Of a DNA stretch of 64,000 nt, positions 45,901 to 56,997 are shown piece after piece (position 1 is the first letter of the stretch; each line of letters begins with the position of its first letter). The notes under the pieces were generated by a model that had not been told where the DNA came from, made no database searches, and worked only from the letters and a program-made list of their open reading frames with translations. The position numbers and the translations under genes are program-made. Location of the stretch: positions 59,052,915-59,116,914 of the forward strand of contig JAOANR010000006.1 of the NCBI GenBank assembly GCA_030278955.1, in the 5' to 3' direction. This DNA comes from Hygrophila difformis. Its lineage: Eukaryota; Streptophyta; Magnoliopsida; Lamiales; Acanthaceae.

Positions 45901-48053
45901 GAAGGCAGTAATTTGCGAGAAATGGGTGGGAAAGAGAGATCAGATTTACCTTCAGGATCCTGTGTCAGTACAGGATCCACTTCCTCCTCAGCAGTGCTTT
46001 CCTCTTCCTCCGGGATGAACTCAACTCCATCGAATTCTTCAAGGTCCCCAGAGATAGGATCCTCGAAGTGGACAGCGTTGCAGCTCCTTGGTTGCTCCGC
46101 ACCTTCAGGCTTCAGTACCTGTTTTGAAACTTTGCTTGGCTCATCAGTCACAGAGTCTATGCTCTCATCCTCACTCCTACTATCTATTACATCAAAAATG
46201 GAACAAGATCCCTCAGACGGGAACTTCTGCAGCTTTCCCATGTTGAAATCCAATTCTTCTTCTCCGACTCGGAGCTTGATTTGATTTGATCGAGCGTCTA
46301 TAAGTGCACCACCGGTTGAGAGAAAGGGGCGGCCTAAGATCAGTGGCATCTCGTAGTCCTCCTCTATATCCAAAATAATGAAGTCGACGGGGAAGAGAGT
46401 CCCTCCCGTCTTGACAATTACGTCCCTCAGGATTCCGATTGGATGGGTAATTGATCGGTCTGCCAGCTGTAACTTCATTGTAACCGGTTCAATTTTCCCC
46501 AAGTGAAGACGTTTCACCATGGCAAGTGGCATGACGTTGATGCTCGATCCCAGATCGCACAATCCTTTTCCAACATTAGTTTTCCCAATGTGGATCGGCA
46601 ATGTAATACATCCTGGATCTTCCTTCTTCTCCGGTAGCACTCTCTGGATAATGGCACTGCAGCTGCTGTTCAAAATCACTGCTTCCTCCTGCTCAACTTT
46701 TCTCCTCCCTGAAATCATTTCTTTAAGAAATTTAGCATAGACGGGCATTTCTGAAATCATTTCGACCAATGGAATAGTGATCTCGACAGCTTTCAGTCTT
46801 TCTAAAAACTTTTTAAATTTTTCATCTTGTTCCTTATTTTTAAGACGTGCCGGGTATGGCACCCTTGGCATGTACTTATTATTGTTTGTTTTAGGTGGTA
46901 AAGAGAAGGAAGTTGTACCTTCAACCCTACCCTTTTCAGCTCCCTTTGCAGCTTCAGCCTGCGAAATAGCTGTTTCTGATTTGTCCTTAACCAGTCCAAT
47001 ACCATCTCCTCCTTCGATCCTTTCGCTTTCTTTTCCACCCTCCACTGGATCCTTTTCCTCCTCGGCCGTCTCCTTTCCATGTCCAACAATTCCTTTCAGA
47101 GTCTTACCTCCCCGCAATGTGATTGCTTTACACTGCGGGTTAGCTTCAGTACTGCTTGGAAGTGTTCCTTTCCCCCTGTTATGTAGTTCCTTGGCCAATT
47201 GGGTGACTTGCGTCTCCACATTCTTGATTGATGACTGCAGTTGCTGATTTATATCCTTCTGGTTGGCTATAAACTCAGTCATCAAGTTCTCCAAACGAGA
47301 TGGTGGCCTTTGGTTATATTGCTGATTCTGATCAGGTTGGGATTGGAAATTCTGGAAATTCTGGCCTTGGTTCTGATTAGGCCTCTGTTGAATTTGAGGT
47401 TGGAAATTCTGATTCTGATTTTGAAAGTTCTGCACTCTTTGCTGGACGAATCCTTGGTTCTGAGGTCTGAAGTTTTGCTGTGGGTTTTGGAACTGGTTGG
47501 GCTGGTTTGGCTGCAACAAATGCGCATTAAGTGCATTGTTGTTGGAGTAAGAGAGGTTGGGATGGCGATTTTGGTAGTTCCCGGCATAATTACAGCTTTC
47601 GGTAGCTATCTGTTGGCATGTATCAGTTGGATGAGGTCCCTGACACAGTCCACAGACAACTCCCGATTGTTGTGTTTGAACTTGGTCAGATGAGGTTCCT
47701 GCCTGAGAAGCGTCCGTTCCCTTCCCTTTATCCTGACTCAGCTGTATCGCAGCTACCTGTTCCTGCAATTTTTCAAAATCTGTTTTCCCTTCACTTACAG
47801 CAAAGACCTTTCTAGGAGGGTTCTCCTTCCTATCATCTGTGTTTAGGATGGATCTGTTGACAGACATTGTCTCAATCTTCTCCCAAGCTTGGTCCATAGG
47901 CAAGTGGAGTAAATGTCGTCCGCCAGCCGCGTCTAACATTGTTCTCCATGGATGGGTGAGTCCTCTGTAGAATTTCCTCAATTGCTCCCATGGTGCGTAC
48001 CCGTGTTGGGGGGCATCGCCTGATGAGGCCCAAGAATCTTTCCTTCGCATCAT
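42981..48053 (-). CDS. Athila gag C-terminus and pol polyprotein
   Basis: 1690 codons; the first few precede a frameshift and are not native (native reading joins at [11 protein letters not shown]). It contains the gag remainder ([11 protein letters not shown], then a Gln/Asn-rich stretch with [13 protein letters not shown]) and protease [16 protein letters not shown] (D-L-G active site, as usual for Athila). Reverse transcriptase has [21 protein letters not shown] and FMDD (forward 45135-45146); RNase H has [16 protein letters not shown]. Integrase has an H-H-C-C finger (HHGPTR ... CDRCQRLG) and the core [30 protein letters not shown]. It ends at 42981. Apart from the gag frameshift all domains are uninterrupted. 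Confidence 0.92.
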   Translation of the reverse strand: MMRRKDSWASSGDAPQHGYAPWEQLRKFYRGLTHPWRTMLDAAGGRHLLHLPMDQAWEKIETMSVNRSILNTDDRKENPPRKVFAVSEGKTDFEKLQEQVAAIQLSQDKGKGTDASQAGTSSDQVQTQQSGVVCGLCQGPHPTDTCQQIATESCNYAGNYQNRHPNLSYSNNNALNAHLLQPNQPNQFQNPQQNFRPQNQGFVQQRVQNFQNQNQNFQPQIQQRPNQNQGQNFQNFQSQPDQNQQYNQRPPSRLENLMTEFIANQKDINQQLQSSIKNVETQVTQLAKELHNRGKGTLPSSTEANPQCKAITLRGGKTLKGIVGHGKETAEEEKDPVEGGKESERIEGGDGIGLVKDKSETAISQAEAAKGAEKGRVEGTTSFSLPPKTNNNKYMPRVPYPARLKNKEQDEKFKKFLERLKAVEITIPLVEMISEMPVYAKFLKEMISGRRKVEQEEAVILNSSCSAIIQRVLPEKKEDPGCITLPIHIGKTNVGKGLCDLGSSINVMPLAMVKRLHLGKIEPVTMKLQLADRSITHPIGILRDVIVKTGGTLFPVDFIILDIEEDYEMPLILGRPFLSTGGALIDARSNQIKLRVGEEELDFNMGKLQKFPSEGSCSIFDVIDSRSEDESIDSVTDEPSKVSKQVLKPEGAEQPRSCNAVHFEDPISGDLEEFDGVEFIPEEEESTAEEEVDPVLTQDPEGKSDLSFPPISRKLLPSVECPPELELKILPDHLKYVFLAEHKRLPVIVSAKLTQEQEKALVDILKKYVHAIGWTISDIKGISPSVCMHRILMEEEYKPSRQPQRRLNPHMQEVVRKEVIKLLDAGIIYPISDSKWVSPVQVVPKRGGICVTTNEKGEEVATRPVTGWRVCIDYRKLNTATRKDHFPLPFIDQMLERLAGREYYCFLDGYSGYNQIVIASEDHDKTTFTCPYGTFAYRRMPFGLCNAPATFQRCMMSIFSEFIEKCIEVFMDDFSVYGDTFDECLTNLAQILKRCEDTNLVLNWEKCHFMVTEGIVLGHRISRAGIEVDRAKVSVISNLPLPNSIKAVRSFLGHAGFYRRFIKDFSKIAKPLTNLLCKENPFVINEACVQAFDTLKEMLISAPIVQPPDWSMPFEVMCDASDLAVGAVLGQHKEGKHCVIHYASHALNEAQINYTTTEKEMYAVVFAFDKFRQYLIGTKTTVYTDHSALRYLFSKQDAKPRLIRWVLLLQEFNIIIKDRKGRDNGAADHLSRLENDKNEPAVNENFPDEQLFALHLHDQACPWFSDIANFLACGITPPFQSRGHKARFNRDVVNYFWEDPYLFKHCADSIIRRCVTEHEAYQIAKKCHESEYGGHHGPTRTAHKVLECGFYWPTIYEDCKAFVKACDRCQRLGNISKRDEMPLQGILTLEIFDVWGIDFMGPFPTSDGNHYILVAVDYVSKWVEAVALPTNDGNQVVKFLKNNIFNRFGVPRVIISDGGTHFVNKAFANLMSKNGILHKIGTPYHPQTSGQVEVSNREIKHILEATVETTRKDWSRKLNDALWAYRTAFKTPIGMSPYRLIFGKACHLPVELEHKAYWAVRMLNFDSRVAQSKRKLDLNEIEEIRAQAYESSRIYKERTQKLHDRRIKSKHFYVGQKVLLFNSRLKLFPEKLKSRWEGPYEVMHVFESGAVRIRTDKGELVVNGHRLKEYLGQFDPEKEAQMTTKPAYVQ

Positions 48054-48969
48054 ACAATGACTCGTCTGGCTTCATCTTAAAATCTCCAATCTTAGCTCGT
48101 CCTTCCTCAATCTTTGATTCTGGAAAATACTTCAGCAAAAAGCTCCTCACCAAGTCTGCCCAAGTGCTCCGCAGATTGATAGGCAATGACTTATACCAGT
48201 CCCTGGCACCACCATACAAAGAAAATGGAAACAACATTAGCCTTATAGCATCAGGAGAGACTCCCTGATTTTTGATCGTGTCGCAGAGCTCCAGGAAGGT
48301 CTGGAGATGATCATGAGGGTCCTCATGATTTGCACCGCAGAACTGATTGTTTTGCACCAAATTAATGAGTGCCGGTTTGAGCTCGAAATTGCGTGCAGGA
48401 AAATGCGCTCTCCCAGGTCCATCCAGATAGGGCTCTACAATTGGTTGCATGAAGTCTGCTGCTGCTTGCTGCTGTTGTTGATTTCCTTGTTCGGCTTGGT
48501 TCTGGTACTGTTGGTGATAATTTGGAAATTGCTGGAAGTTATGTGGATCTTGTGGGTTGTTCTGAAATTGATCTGGATTGAAAGCTTGGTTTTGGTATTG
48601 TTGGTTTGGTATGTTTTGGTTTTGGTGAAATTGATTTACGGGTGGTGGTGGTTGTTGGTGGAATTGCTGGTATTGCTGCCGATTAGGATTTGGTAGATTC
48701 TCCTCTTCGTTGGCACGATTAGGATGCTCTACCACTCCTCCGTCAGCTCCATTACCAGGGTTATTTGGTGGTTGGTCTATGGGTAAGATCGGGGGAATGT
48801 TTTGGTTTTCTGCCATATCTGATAGCTCGTTGCTCGATGTTTCAGGTGAATTGCGGGTCCGACGCTCCTGCTCCTTCCGTCTTCTGGCTTCTGCCCTCAG
48901 TTGGCGAGCGGTCCTTTCTATTTCTAGATCGAACGGTAGCTTCGGTAATGTGTTCCTTCTCCGTTGCAT
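47872..48969 (-). CDS. Athila gag N-terminal part, frameshifted into gag-pol
   Basis: Starts ATG at 48969, 130 nt after the primer site. Has an Arg/Glu-rich start, a long Gln/Asn/Pro-rich stretch (about 90-180), then the retrotransposon gag domain ([50 protein letters not shown]). Homology leaves this frame at a run of six G on the forward strand (48008-48013; CCCCCC on the coding strand) and continues in the frame of the pol polyprotein. One base more or less in that run would join them. Residues after RRCP in this frame are not native. Confidence 0.85.
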   Translation of the reverse strand: MQRRRNTLPKLPFDLEIERTARQLRAEARRRKEQERRTRNSPETSSNELSDMAENQNIPPILPIDQPPNNPGNGADGGVVEHPNRANEEENLPNPNRQQYQQFHQQPPPPVNQFHQNQNIPNQQYQNQAFNPDQFQNNPQDPHNFQQFPNYHQQYQNQAEQGNQQQQQAAADFMQPIVEPYLDGPGRAHFPARNFELKPALINLVQNNQFCGANHEDPHDHLQTFLELCDTIKNQGVSPDAIRLMLFPFSLYGGARDWYKSLPINLRSTWADLVRSFLLKYFPESKIEEGRAKIGDFKMKPDESLYDAKERFLGLIRRCPPTRVRTMGAIEEILQRTHPSMENNVRRGWRTTFTPLAYGPSLGED

Positions 48970-49098
48970 AAGCAGTTGGTATCAAACTTTTGACAGTACC
49001 TGTACAACCCCCAGGTTAGTAACGGTTTAAGAATATATACAAGAACTATCTATGAGTAAATCAGGAATGTAATTCTCCTAGTAAGCGGCGCTGCATCC

Positions 49099-49116
49099 TC
49101 CCCGGCAACGGCGCCA
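49099..49116 (-). other. Primer-binding site of the Athila element
   Basis: Minus strand TGGCGCCGTTGCCGGGGA directly next to the 5' LTR end. This is complementary to the 3' end of plant tRNA-Asp, as known for Athila elements. It fixes the direction of transcription and the 5' LTR boundary. Confidence 0.88.
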
Positions 49117-52100
49117 TGAAACTTTTGACGAGCTTCGCCGACACGAGTAATTTTCTGAAAATTCCTTTACTGGTTTATTGCTTAAGGAGGAAACTGTGAT
49201 TTCAAATGGTGCCTCAAGAGTCCCCGGTGACGGCCATGAAACTTTTGCACCCAAGCCAAGTTTCATTTTGCTACTGGGGGTTGAAGAACCGTCTAAATAC
49301 AATTTCCAAGTTCGGATTTATTAAATGAAAAGAGTTATGATTGGGGGAAGGGGTTTAAGGATATATTAAGATTTCCCTTTTTATTACTCCTGTGGGGTTC
49401 AAACGGCGCTGTGGTCCTCCCAGCCATGAAACTTTTGACAAATATCACGGTGCAACAGGGATGGACCTTCAGTCTGTCACCCTGAAAGTCCCTGATATCT
49501 GCACCATGATGCTTCTCTAGATTTCATGTCAAAGAGATACCTGCCATGAAATTCTTGAACATTTTCCCACTGTAAGAGTATTTGCCCAAAATGTTGTTTT
49601 TATTTACTCGTGTCACGAAACTGTGCTCCCGAAAGCGCACGGGTCAAAAATTGCAGTAATTTATAGTAAGTACCGGATCGTTCACTGGAGGATGTGCGAT
49701 GGAAGCAGGACCCACATCGTTTACTAAGATTTTCCACTCGGTTACTCGTTTCAAGTTTTGCAAGGGTTTCTAACAACTACTTGACATAAATTAAACCAGA
49801 TCATGAAAACAGTAAAAATTATTCTACAAAGCATGGTAAACTAGGTCAAAGAAAGCAATTAAATCTATACTACGAAAGCAATCTAAAATTATATTACGCT
49901 ATCTAGAAAGCAGATTTAAATATGACAGAAGGGACAGGGAGGAAATAATAAAGATTGGACAAGATTCAGATGAAACACAATTAAACTTCCATTTTTAATA
50001 CACAGATCTTAGCTTGGGATAATCCTCTAGTTAGCTAACTCTCATGCTTTCTACACCATGTTCCCTTTAACAGACAGGTACTTATGGTGAGAATTTACAT
50101 GCTCTTAAGACAACAACTTCTAAGATACCACAGACTTATAACTCCCTCCACAGGCCTTGTGAAGTTACATTACATATCTGTGGTGGACAAGCAACACCTA
50201 ACATATCATTAGTTGACATGCCAAGTACTCCTATCATTCCCCCATGTCACACCCAAAGTTTCAAATCACGCCCCGAACCATTCCATAACTCTCAAACCTT
50301 TTAACAGATGGACAGCCCCTAATTCTTCCGAGTGACCTCTATGAAAGCATTTAAAGGAAAGCAGTAAAGAAGGCTGTAAAGAAAGCATTTAAATCTATCA
50401 CTCGGAATCGTTAAAAACGTCTCTTTCCGTTAGTATAAAAGAGCCCCTGATCTTGGTGACCAGATGCAGATCAAGAACCTCCAGGTCATCGATAAGCCAC
50501 AGGGCTTACAACTCCTGGTCAGTTATGAGATACAAACTAAATGAAACAGATCCATAAATGAACCTGTTCCGGATGTACTCATTCAAGACTCAATTCTAGA
50601 CTTTGGCAGAAGAAGATAGTAGTCGAAGGAATACTCGACCTTACCTTAGAAATTCACCAAGGCCTATATGTTGTTCCTCTAGTATTATTTATCACATCTC
50701 ATCTACACCCAAGTGGATATTGACTTAATGCGATATCTAATATCAGATTTCCAACACACAGCAATTTTGAAAAGCAAATGGATATTTGAAAATCATTCCC
50801 TAGACAGGTACTAAACTCTCAATTAAAACACAGATCCTTTCAGTCTATGTGAGACCTAATCGCTGACTCTGCTTCTAAGCTCTCAAAATCAATCCCCAGT
50901 GGAAGATGAATTAGTCATAACTATCGAATTTATCCCTTGCTCGGATCTGGATTTTATAAAGGAATTTTTGTTGGAAATTTATTATGCAGCATCTGATTTA
51001 AATCAAGACTTCTATGTCCAAGGGGAAGGATCCCCGAAATAGCAATAAGACCAGAACATCTACATAATAGTATCATGCATACAAGTATATGAAAAGGAAA
51101 ATAAAATACCCCAAAATATATGGTGGGGTTAGACAGAATGCGATACACAAGATGGATTAGCCTGAGATGAGAAGAAATCGGCTAAAAAGTACGCCAGAGA
51201 TAGTTGGGGTTTTCCGGACTGCAAACATCTGCTGTCCGGTTCCTAATTATCCCAGATGAATGATTTTAGACAAAAAGAATTCCAAACAACGGTGACCGCC
51301 GTCATTCAGTTTTCTTTTGTCTGTGAGTGGAAGAAGAACCCACATATTTCTTGTTGTAATATTTCTCAACTGATATTGGTCGATATCAGTTGATACTATT
51401 GCAACTTGAATTCAGGTTGAGAAATTAAGATAAGGAGAATTAAAACTGTATCTGATTAGGAATTGGCTGAGTGACTAATCGAAACTCTTAGTGAAGAGAA
51501 CGCTCGCCGAAGCTTCCACCAATCACTAACCAGATCATGCAAAATAACAGATAATGATTGACACACAGAAGACGGGTTAATCGATATCCCCGTGAAGGGA
51601 CCTTTCACCAACATTAATCTGCGGTGTTTCTCATTATCCGTTCATACACACAACGAAAAGGAAAACTTGAAAATAAGGAAAATGTTTTTGGTATTGTGTG
51701 GGTGTTAAGCACACAATAAGTGGACACTAATGGGTTGAAATGTGTAATGGATAGAAATCAGATGAATTTGGGCCCAGGCCCAATACATCCATGCAACTTA
51801 CACAAATCATGAAGAAAAATATTTTGGAGTTTTCAAAATAAAAGGATAGTTCAATTCGAATTGTTGGGGTAATTCGAATTGAGAATGCATGAAGAATGAA
51901 GTATGATCTTACTCAATTAATCCTAGCAAAGGAATGAGATATCATCTAATTCGAATTGTTGAGCAATTCGAATTAATTCGAATTGGACAACTCGAATTGA
52001 TGAAGTCCTTTCCTTGCTCAAAATTGACTAAGGCATATACCTCAAGGGGAAGGTGAATTCGAATTGTCCAGCAATTCGAATTAATTCGAATTGGACAATT

Positions 52101-54010
52101 CGAATTGGTAAGAGATGGAAAATAAACTAAGGCATGAGGGGATGGCAATGGATACAATGTGGTTTTTCAAACCAATTCGAATTGTTGAGCAATTCGAATT
52201 AATTCGAATTGAATAATTCGAATTGGTTGGAAACCTCATAGAGAATAATTTGGCTATGCAATTCGAATTTCTTAGGCAATTCGAATTAATTCGAATTGCC
52301 TCAATTCGAATCACATATTTTTCAGACAACAACAATTTTTGTTCTCACAAGTATGGGTTAGGTGAACACTGTACTGTAATGATGGGTTTAGATTTACTAA
52401 ATCCCTCATCTCACATCAGTGTCATTTCACAGCCACCCTAGTGAGATTTTCAAGAAATAAACAAATACATGTCTAGTGGGTATTGGCCAGATTCAAACCC
52501 TATTTCTACAAACAAGAGATCAAAGATCAAAGAGCCTAAAACATCTAGTTATCTAAGAACTGCATGAGTAAACTAAGAACACTCAAGTTATCTAAGGTAG
52601 CATGAAATAAGATTAAGGCAGGAAGAATAAAACTTAAATATAAATTAAAACAAACCTTAAAAACATCTAAAACCTAAGAACACTTATTTGAAGCTCTAAG
52701 GTACTAGATCAAGCCAAAAACCCACCAAACATGCATTTATTAAGTTTGAATGTCAACTAGGACATAATAAATGTAACCTAGTTGAAACAAACAAACATAC
52801 TAAGCATTTATTTCTAGGGAAAGCATTAAAGAGTGCCAAAACAAATGAATAAAACCATTTCTGGAAATCTTCCTTGTATTGACACTTGAAAGCAAAATAA
52901 AGAACCCAAAACCATCATTAGCTTGAGGGTAGGGTTTATTCTGACTAGAAAGCATGTAAAAATATGGAAAATGGCTACTCTAAAGGTTACACAAACTGCT
53001 TCTACACTAAAATAAGATCAAAGCATGTAAAGATTACACTACTTGCAAAAAAAATAAACTAAACTAAACTAAACTACCTACCTAACCCTTAAGGGGTGTG
53101 GAACCTCCTGCTGTTCTTTTTGTCCCAAGCTGCTTTTTGGTTAAATTCTTGATCTCCTGATTCTGTTGTGGAAGGTCTGCTTTTATAGACAATCTTCAAA
53201 ACCCTAGGCCCACCAATGTTGTGCTCATCTTTCTTTGAATGAATTGTTGAGTGAAGTTCGAATTATCTCAACCAATTCGAATTAATTTGAATTGTGAGAT
53301 CTCTTCTTTGAGCTGGAGTTGTAGCCTTCAGTAGTCAATTCGAATTGTTGTGAATAATTCGAATTGATCTTTTCTCGAATTGGATGAGGGTTTCTGCTTG
53401 GCTTCCTTGCTCTTGTTGGCAATTCGAATTGTTTGTGCCAATTCGAATTAATTCGAATTAATTCGAATTGGACAATTTGAATTGCATCTTCTTCTTGCCT
53501 TTGGGTTTCTCCTCTATTCATTCCCTAATTCGAATTAATTCGAACTTGAACAATTCGAATTAGGCTTCTGCATTCCTTCCAACACTTAACCATTTCTTTG
53601 CTCTCTTTAGCAATTCGAATTGTTGTGCAATTCGAATTAATTCGAATTCGAATTCGAATTGCCTACAATTCGAATTGTGCTTCAACACTTAACCAAATTT
53701 CAGTTGTGGGATTTTCAATCTTTTTCCCATCTTTTTGGATTTTTGTGGGCTCTTTTATTCTTTTGCCCATCTTTTCATTCCTTTTTCTTTTCTTTTTCCT
53801 TTTTTCATGTTTTTGGATTTTTCTATCACAAATACAATTTAAAATTGCATATTTTGTGTCTTTTTGTTACCGGCTCGATGTTTTTACAAACTCGCATTAA
53901 TCTGTCAAATTCAACTGCTTTCTTATTGAAATAAGATGGAATCACGATCAAAATGTCCGTATCAGACACGGAAATGGATTGGAAATAATGGACAATTTTG
54001 GCCATTATCA
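49117..54010 (-). repeat. 5' LTR of the Athila element (4894 bp)
   Basis: Same ends as the left LTR. About 37 bp longer because of indels, chiefly extra AATTCGAATT units at about 53636-53680, against an extra unit in the left LTR near 36120. Substitutions are sparse. Palindrome clusters lie at about 51850-52312 and 53255-53680. Confidence 0.93.
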
Positions 54011-55143
54011 AGGTTTCAAAAGAGACAAAGGAGTTCTATTGGGGAGAGTTCCAGGTATCATGTGCTTAAGACAGTAATAATGTGTAATTTTCACACTACT
54101 AACTGTAATGAATATTAACTCAATCTGCAGAAAGTTGCTCGTTGGGGCTCCCGAGCATGCACTTGCTGTAAGGAAAGAATGGGAAAAGAAGAACATAGCA
54201 CGGTGGGTTCTAAATTACAGGATAAATAAGTTTTATTACAGGATATTACCTTAGTTGCACGTAATTAACAGGTACAAGGATTACACATTGGACATAAGAA
54301 GTAAGAAAAAACCGATGCCGGGCGATGCGGTTGCGGCTGAGAATTGGAGACGAATATGGGATTCCCAAGCCTTCAAGAATAAGAGCAAGACGGGAAAGCT
54401 GAACAGACGTCGCGGTCAGGAGGATGCACCGGCCCTCCCCACACACACTGCAGGATCCAAGACATTCCGTACCACTCGCGATGACATGGTATTTTTTTAA
54501 CCTCCCTTGGTTCTAATTTTATAATATAGTCCACATGAAACTGTCTTATCACACTGATGATTTATGAAATTCATAGTCGAGTGCTAAGGATGGGCCCGTT
54601 CACTTGCACGAGCTCCATGAGCACACACATACAAGAAAGCACCAGAAGGATAATTGGGTCCGAGAGAAGTCGAAGGATCTTCAGGTACAGATTCTAAATA
54701 TCGTGCGAGGATTATGGTTTGCCTAGATACTAACTTATTTGCCTTCAATTTTTTATCTTATTAAACAGGATGAGTTTAATGCCGTTGTTGAGACTTTGAC
54801 CCAAGACCCGGAGATTGGTAGCAGCATTGATCCAGATCGCCTCTTCCTAGACGTTGCTGGTGGCCACGACAGGCGGAAGGCAGTCTATGGCATAGGCTCC
54901 GTAGCCAGGTCGCTCAGGCCTATGGATGCAGTTGATTCCACCCCGCCACCGCCTACTTCTCAGTATGTCACGCAGGCACAGTTGGATGCGCAGTTTGAGG
55001 AGTATAGGGCGACTCTAGATCGGCTCGCACAGTCACAGATGACCATGGCGGAGCAGATGGAGAGATGGCTGGGGGTTCGGGGTCCTCGATCCCCCGACCG
55101 CGGGGATGATGGATTAGGAGGTGGTGGTTCTGCTGTTCATTGA

Positions 55144-55621
55144 GTCTTGTCGTATTTTATTTCATAATACTTAGCTTGTCATCTTTGGATACTTTTCGTC
55201 TTTGGATCATTTCATACTTATGTTTGTAGACGTTGTTTAATTGAACTTGTTGGTATTGGACTTGAAGTAATACGTATTGTAGTTCTATAGTTGGGAGAGT
55301 TTCGAACCTTTATTGTTGTTTGGAAGTTTGGCATGAGTTTAGAAGATCAAATTCTGGCACTTGAGATTGTTGGTTTCTTGTGATGCTTTCTGCTGCAGGG
55401 TGGCATGAAAAAACCAGCCAAATCCAGGCTGCTGTTTCAGGATTACCGACCGCATATGCGGTCGGTAATCGGTCGGTAAAGCGTGGTCCAGAAGCTCCCG
55501 CTGGCCAAATTACCGACCGACAATGAAATTAAGCCTTTGTGGCCTACGTATATAGTACTTTCTAACTATGTGGAATATTAAATGGTCTCAAATGGCCGGT
55601 ATTAGGGTTTATTTGAAATGT
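55144..55621 (+). other. 3' UTR of the second CACTA gene and right subterminal repeats
   Basis: After the stop at 55143, AT-rich 3' UTR-like sequence, then CCGACCGCATATGCGGTCGG (about 55445-55465) and further ACCGACCG/GGTCGGTAA copies to about 55530. No CACTA terminus before the retroposed sequence at 55622. Confidence 0.7.
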
Positions 55622-56283
55622 TTCTTTTTTAGGAAAGAACATTTTATTCCCGGACAAAAGAGATACAAATCCTGCTACAAGATAGCAAACAACCATCACA
55701 ACTTCTCAAAAAAGAAACAACACAAGGAAAATAAACCATAAGCCACCGACCATATGGTCACAAACGCAATTAAACCGTGAGAAAAAGCATAATGTCAGAC
55801 CATTAGATCACCGAAGTAGAAGGCCCCACAGCAGCTTCAAACAGTATCTCGATGTAGCGCCATTTTACAGCAGCATTATTCGTCCCATATCTTAATAGTA
55901 GCAGCCACAGACAGCACCGACTTCCTACTCAACTTCATCCTGTAGTATTTTCGTGAAGCCATCTGCAGCCGCCAGCCCAGGACAACATCAGCATCATTAG
56001 ACAGCATCATCATTCAATCCTACAATTGGGCATTCCTTGCAGACGGAATCAATCAACAATGCACCTCATGATTTAACAAATAACAGCAGCAACTCACTCC
56101 TTCATCTTGAATTTCCAGCTACCCCACTAATAGGCACCATTCAAAACCAAATTTTGTAGAAACTCATATAGCACCCTTTTTTAAGTGAAGGGGTCATATA
56201 GCTCTACCATCTTCCAAAGCAGCAACGATACCATAATGCACAGCTCCTCAAAAAACATCAGCAGTGGGAATGATAAATCATAG

Positions 56284-56873
56284 TGTTAGTTGTTGCCTTC
56301 CAAAATGAGGTGTTGATTTGTTCACATGCCTAGTACTATTCAAAATGCGACTGTGGACTACTATGCATATTACGGCTTTGGACTACTATGCATATTGCGG
56401 CTGTGGACTACTATGCATATTGCGGCCGTGGACTACTATGCATATTACAGCTTTGGATTACTATGCATATTGCGGCTGTGGACTACTATACATATTGCGA
56501 CTTTGAACTATGCATATTGCGGCTAGGAATGCCTATAAATAGAGGCAAAATATTTCATTCTAAACACCCCCAAATCATTTCATCTCATAGCACTCTTAAA
56601 GAGAGCAATAAACACCAAATGTTAGTGTAGGCTCTTCTTTAGTGAGTAGCTGTTGTAAGTCTCTTGTCGAGTGGGTTTTGTGTTAGGAAATTGTTTCCAA
56701 AACCCTTTGTATTATTTCTTCCCTCATAGTGAAATAATAATTCGGTGGGGCCCGGAGGACGTAGGCAAATTTGTGCCGAACCTCGTTAAATCTTGGTGTT
56801 CTCTTTATTGTTTAATTAATAGCTCCATTATTCGGGTATAATTTTGGTGGAAACTAACCCGATTTCCACAACA
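56284..56873 (+). repeat. 5' LTR of the second Copia element, with a 25-bp minisatellite
   Basis: TGTTAGTTG...CCACAACA. Positions 56355-56525 are about seven copies of a 25-bp unit, GGACTACTATGCATATTGCGG plus CTGT or CTTT, each with a central ATGCAT. The array also appears at 60851-61022 in the 3' LTR. A TATAAATAGAGG TATA box is at about 56534. Confidence 0.9.
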
Positions 56874-56997
56874 ATTGGTATCAGAGCCTTGGTTGCATAG
56901 TATGCTCTGTGGTCGCAGCTAAGCTGATCTTCCACATCAGAAACGCATCTCGGTTGAGCTACCGTTTGTGAGCTATTAATTAAACTTTGAAGCAGAA

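Larger units (their letters stand above)
33041..54010 (-). mobile_element. Athila-lineage Ty3/gypsy element with 4.9-kb LTRs and a captured F-box gene
   Basis: 20,970 bp, transcribed leftwards. LTRs are at 49117-54010 (5') and 33041-37897 (3'). A perfect 5-bp duplication AGGTT flanks it (33036-33040 and 54011-54015). The minus-strand primer site TGGCGCCGTTGCCGGGGA (49116-49099), directly beside the 5' LTR, is the tRNA-Asp type known for Athila. Gag and pol lie at 48969-42981. The 5-kb region after pol, where Athila elements usually keep an env-like frame, holds an F-box gene instead. Athila LTRs are normally 1-2 kb, so these are unusually long. The LTRs differ by few substitutions and by indels in AATTCGAATT-rich parts. 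Confidence 0.93.
32408..55143 (+). pseudogene. Second CACTA gene (En/Spm-type, PF03004-like), split by the Athila element
   Basis: Eight exons with GT-AG junctions: 32408-32522, 32599-32694, 32764-32851, 32953-33040 continuing at 54016-54054, 54131-54202, 54272-54488, 54577-54684, 54769-55143. The frame stays open over every joint. It starts MSDRGGGSGP, has a poly-Pro run in exon 2, and NGISWGKV is separated from SKETKEFYWGEF by the Athila insertion in exon 4. Exon 6 has NWRRIWDS and HTAGSKTF, typical of the Ptta/En/Spm family. The last exon has a Gln/Glu-rich, coiled-coil-like segment and ends GGGSAVH. In En/Spm the second product (TNPA) binds subterminal repeats; a like role here is inferred. 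Apart from the insertion no lesion is seen. Confidence 0.85.
27135..55621 (+). mobile_element. CACTA (En/Spm) DNA transposon, right terminus not in window
   Basis: The left terminus CACTACAAGAAAAAGCGGGA is the classical CACTA end. Subterminal repeats of CCGACCG/CGGTCGG follow. It holds two genes in the usual order: a TNP2-type transposase (28745-32307) and an En/Spm second-gene type (32408-55143). Right-side subterminal motifs (ACCGACCGCATATGCGGTCGG pattern) recur at 55443-55475 but no CTTGTAGTG end is seen. A minus-strand retroposed sequence begins at about 55622, so the true right end is probably beyond the window. A 20,970-bp Athila element (33041-54010) is nested inside; without it the CACTA part is about 7.5 kb. 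Confidence 0.9.

Noticed and set aside
51942..53521. Open frames rich in NSNCSTIRI-type repeats in the LTRs
   Set aside because: They are translations of AATTCGAATT palindromes; no start or domain.
56318..56630. Three overlapping Tyr/Leu-rich frames in the Copia LTR
   Set aside because: By-products of the 25-bp minisatellite, whose period (8 codons + 1) opens all frames equally.
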